Shown: positions 60,519 through 64,000 of the stretch, in pieces
How positions within the stretch are numbered: position 1 is the stretch's first letter
How the letters are laid out: each line of letters begins with the position of its first letter
Origin: Ectocarpus siliculosus
Lineage: Eukaryota; Sar; Phaeophyceae; Ectocarpales; Ectocarpaceae
DNA: 64,000 bases
Assembly (NCBI GenBank): GCA_000310025.1
Contig: FN649740.1
Span: 838,336 to 902,335 of the forward strand
Direction: 5' to 3'
The notes under the pieces: model-generated
Told to the model about the DNA's origin: nothing
Databases searched by the model: none
Seen by the model: the letters and a program-made list of their open reading frames with translations, nothing else
Made by a program: the position numbers and the translations under genes

Positions 60519-62819
60519 ATGATGACGAAGAGGACACCCATACCATCCCCATCGCCACCAACAGACAGCAGAACCAACAACAACGGGAGGATCCTTTCGA
60601 TTAACGAACTCCTGGCCGGTCGATGCAATAAATGCCCTCTGGATTTGCTGTTCGCCATTCCGACCCAGCAGCCAAGGTGCGACATCTGCGGCACGCGCAG
60701 CTTCACCGAGAGCATCTTGTCGTGCCACCGATGCATCACGGTGCAGCACACCTTCTGTTTGCCCAACCCTTTGGTGGACCTGCCTGATCGACGGGTAAGG
60801 GGGTGGCGCGCGATGTGGGGATGGTGCTTGGGTGGCACAACGTGAATATGTGCACCAGCGGTGTGGCAAGAGGTACCATATCTATCGCCGGGTAGTTGGT
60901 GGCGGGCGAAGCAGCGCACATGATCCGATATTGCGCGCGCTCTTGTGGCAGTTAGCGCTATGGGCGCCATTTGTACGCATGGTTGAAGCAAACAGACGGG
61001 GGGCGAGGCGCGAGAGAAAGCACGACGCCGGACAACGCGAACGTTGTGCATGGTTGGTTGCTGCCGTGCGCGACGGTTGTAGGACTTGCCCGCTGCCACA
61101 CCCCTGCATTGTTGAACCCGTCTTGAGCGGCTCTTCGTTGCGGTGTCTTGGGTGCCAGCCTTGCATGCGTACATCGGTGTTCACGTGCACATAGCAGGAC
61201 ACGGGTTCGGCACTAACAAAACGTAGCAGTTCAGCAGCAGCGGGAGGCTGTGAATGTGCCTCAGAGCACACAGGGCACAGGAGCGTAAGGACGGTAGCTT
61301 TTCTCTTATGCTGCTGGTCAGCTGTGGTTCCCGCCTCTCGGCGTACTTTGACCGCGCTTAGTGCACTCTGAAGCAAGTCAGAAAGCTTGCCTTTGATGCG
61401 GACGTAAGATCCTGAGTTGCTGCGGTATGTTCGAAGCACAAAATTTCACGTGCTGCACCTTTCGTTGTTCCTGTGCAAGGTTTCTGTTCCCGTCCTCATG
61501 AGCCACGGCAGCTTGACGGTACGACTCTTTTCGGGGATTTGTCGCCAGCAAGGCCGTTTGCTGCTCGTGCTGCACGGCCCTACCTACCCCGCCTCACCCA
61601 CCCGCTCCCCATGCCTGTCGCTCTGCTCGACACACGCCCCATAACACCAGTGGTTGTGCCCGACCTGCAGCGAGAGCTCGCGTCGCCAGTACCCGTCGAG
61701 AAGCCGAAGACAATCCAACGGCTCGATAGGCCGGGCCGGGAAAAAGACGCCTTCGGGTTTTCCAGCGGCGAACGGAGCGGCCGAAGTCGACGTAAACGCC
61801 TCGAGCTCAAGTAAAGCCTCCAAGGGAGGCGGTGATGTGGTTGTTCTTTCAAACGGTAGCACGGCGGGCCGACCTGCTGCGGTTCCTAGCGGGAAGGGAG
61901 GGAGGAAGATTTCCACTGCTGCGACGGCGGTGGGTGAAACGGAAGCCGCGATCTCGTCTGGTGCGACACCAGGGCTAAGCAACGGGTTCCCATCCTCGGT
62001 GGTGGAACGTGAGGTTTTCTGGTGTGCGGTTTCTTGCTGTAGCCCTTTCTTGCCCACAGACCTAGCATGCCGTGCCGTGTCAGATCAGAGCTAGCAATCC
62101 TCGCTGCCAAAGAGAGCACGGCAACAAAGAGAGTAAAGCAGCAACAAGCTGCTGTTCCAAGAGGAGTAATGAGCAAGTGAGTCTTCATCAGGGTCTTCAA
62201 GGACTATCTCGCGTGTAAACCTCACAACGCGACAAAAAACGCCGGCTTTTGATTTTTTTTTTTTGTGCATTCTTTTTTCGTTATTCTCGAAACAACAGAA
62301 GAATCTTCGCACCCGGGGAGCACGGTGACGCTCTTCTGCCGGAGAGACTTTCGGCGGTACTTGCGGTGGAAACAACGGGAGCTGGCAAGCCAAGACGACG
62401 AGAGGAGAAAAGGCGAACAGACGAGGTGGGTGCGAGCAAGCGCAAGTTTTGGGCGCACGGTGAAATGCGGAATTTTCTACGTGTTTGTTGTAGCTCTCCT
62501 TCGCGTGGTTGGAGTTTTTTTTAAAACCCCTTTCCTCCCCCTCGTGGGGTCAATGGTCTATCGACTTCGGCGTTTACGTGAGTACACCCCCCCCTATCTT
62601 TCCCCCCCCCTCTCCTCTTGGAGGAGTGTTTGAGCCGGGTAGGGTTTCTTTCAGCTTACATCGATGGTGTTGCTGACATCTCTGCAGCCGCATCATTGGG
62701 ACGGCGTGGTGGACATGTGTCATGCAGCAAACACACCTATAACAGCTGCAATTGCTGCCGCCGCCGCCGCCGCTCCTGTTAATGTTTTTGTTCGTATGGG
62801 CGTCTCCAAGCCCAGATGA
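60519..62819 (+). CDS. PHD-finger protein (3' structure uncertain)
   Basis: Exon 1 (60519-60794, phase 0, CGG|GTAAGG donor) encodes 92 residues, including CDICGTRSFTESILSCHRC followed by ITVQHTFCLPNPL and VDLPDRR. Exon 2 begins at 61651 after ATAACACCAG with WLCPTCSESSRRQ. Together they give a complete C4HC3 PHD finger (CxxC, CxxC, HxxC, then WxCxxC), split by an 856-bp intron. An extra CNKC pair precedes it. PHD fingers read histone-tail marks, so a nuclear chromatin role is likely. Exon 2 continues as a Ser/Gly-rich, basic region to about 62013. Beyond that, stretches ending at 62176 (GTGAGT donor), at 62299-62425 and at 62688-62819 (PHHWDGVVDMCHAAN to a stop) look like exons, and the last three agree in phase. 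The link from exon 2 to them does not fit cleanly. Confidence 0.6.
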
Positions 62820-63385
62820 CATTCACACACAAAAACGGATTTCAGTCACACGGGTGAAAATGATGGTGATGGTATTGAGGGTAATTATTTTGGGAGTGAG
62901 GAAGGAGAAGGAAAGGGAGGGCCGCGATGCGTGCCATGCTTAACACCATCCTCCTGTGACCGAATTGCAACCTTGATGCGACTTCGGCGGGGCCGTTTCC
63001 CAAGAGGCCCTTCATTCGTTCATGGGCTAAGATGACGTCTCGAAATTTAGAGAGCAGTGCACCGTACTATCTGTGAGAACAGAATTCCACTGCTGTGGGC
63101 TGCTGCGATTGTGACGAAACCAACAGCATGCCTGTCGAAGATGCCGCAGATGCATCCCAACAGCTGTTCGAGCTTTTCGTTTTTTCCTTTCCCGTTGCGC
63201 CGCGCCTTCGCCCTAGCTTGCTCCCCTTCTGTCGAACGCCCTCCCCAAACCTATGTCTGCTGCATTGTTCCACCCCGTAGTTTCTACGTGGCATCGGTCC
63301 TGGGCCACCAATCACAAGACAACAATCAATATTGTTCTTTATCGATTACCCACGAAGGAGGATACCTTGAGCAACATCCCCCCCC
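62820..63385. other. intergenic stretch
   Basis: This is presumably the 3' flank of the PHD gene. No exon or element was recognised before R1 copy F. Confidence 0.4.
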
Positions 63386-63922
63386 CTCCGCCCCCCCCGG
63401 TGTTTTGCCATCGGGATTGGGTTTTCGTCGCTTGGCAACGACGTTGTAAAACAAGCCAAGTCACTTCGTGAACTCGGCAACCAGGTTACCGTTTTTTTTT
63501 TTACCTCTGTTTTTTTTTTGGCGGTAACCATAATGGTGGTCGAGTAGATTATGTTGTGCGGGGTCGAGAAGCCTCACTCCGAGCATGGGGGATGATCGCA
63601 CCACGTTGTGTTAAAATGGTCAAGCATCCTCGAGGCAGTTACACAGTGCTTACAACTGTCTCTGGAAGTGAAAGCACCAGAAAATAAATTAAGTCATACG
63701 CAGCTGTCATTCGTATGCAAGGAAGTAAGCACAAGATGCCGAACACCCTTAGCAGGATGCAGCTCACCCTTCATGCGACTCGCCGAATACTTCACGGCGC
63801 TTCGCGCTTGGTGATGTGAGAGCCTGGTCCGGTGAGAACCCGGCGTGCTCCGTCCCGGCTTTGTAGGGATGCGAGGTCAACGGTCTAACGACTACGCCAT
63901 GCACGACTATGAGTACACCCCC
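63386..63922 (+). mobile_element. R1 dispersed element, copy F
   Basis: A full-length R1 copy from CCCCCCCCGGTGTTTTGCCA to GACTATGAGTACACCCCCC. It is very close to copy D over its length (same T-rich centre, same CTTAGCAGGATGCAGCTCAC block), which suggests recent spread. The last 78 bp of the window after it show no feature. Confidence 0.8.
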
Positions 63923-64000
63923 CGGCTCAAGGGGTTCGGGGACGGCTCTCAAATGCAATGCCGCAGCCGCACCCGAAAACAACCACAGCCGGGGTTGAGG

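Noticed and set aside
1-64000. CRISPR array, operon structure, prokaryotic or organellar origin
   Set aside because: There are no regularly spaced identical repeats with unique spacers, and the genes are spliced and separated by long non-coding DNA.
1-64000. tRNA genes
   Set aside because: Several GGTTCGA-like strings were seen (for example near 17154 and 28315), but none sits in a plausible cloverleaf; a model-based scan would be needed to exclude them fully.

Overview
This is eukaryotic nuclear DNA from an intron-rich genome. The recognisable genes are cut into many small exons by introns of about 80 bp to several kb, with GT-AG borders (two fit only as GC-AG). Long gene-poor stretches, simple repeats and several dispersed element families lie between and inside the genes. 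Gene content and style (VOC/GyrI fusion, APH-1, PITH protein, aspartic protease with a Cys-rich tail) fit a large-genome stramenopile; a brown alga is my best guess, by inference only.

Layout. 0.3-4 kb: exons of one or two unidentified minus-strand genes. 5.05-10.5 kb (+): a seven-exon gene for two VOC (glyoxalase/bleomycin-resistance fold) domains plus a GyrI-like domain. 10.5-15.2 kb: no confident gene, one retroposon-like insertion with target duplications. 15.2-20.85 kb (-): six phase-compatible exons joining a Borealin-like helical N-terminus, a basic S/T-A-V-K-G repeat region and a C-terminal FHA domain. A 312-bp divergent promoter with two CCAAT boxes separates this from APH-1 (21.2-25.0 kb, +), a gamma-secretase subunit. 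26.05-29.95 kb (-): ribosomal protein L19e. 31.6-34.6 kb (+): PITH-domain protein. 36.4-49.9 kb (+): an eleven-exon membrane-anchored aspartic protease of about 941 residues. 49.9-55.3 kb: no confident gene. 55.3-59.5 kb (-): large low-complexity exon(s) and an exon with a membrane segment. 60.5-62.8 kb (+): a PHD-finger protein.

Repeats. Family R1 (about 500-550 bp, ending in a C tract) is present in whole or part at 2.6, 8.9, 9.4, 9.5, 12.6 and 63.4 kb. One copy has a 16-bp target-site duplication. Family R2 is a MITE-like element of about 190-235 bp with terminal inverted repeats, at 2.1, 20.3, 40.4 and 46.4 kb. R3 is a single 170-bp terminal-inverted-repeat element at 19.0 kb. Tandem arrays and two clusters of the hexamer GCCTGA/TCAGGC lie in introns.

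The genes are unrelated housekeeping, signalling and membrane functions; nothing suggests an operon. The most novel point is the apparent Borealin-like/FHA single-chain protein, because in plants the equivalent functions are reported on separate subunits of the chromosomal passenger complex. All exon models were read by eye from splice sites, frame and family resemblance; none was checked against transcripts.
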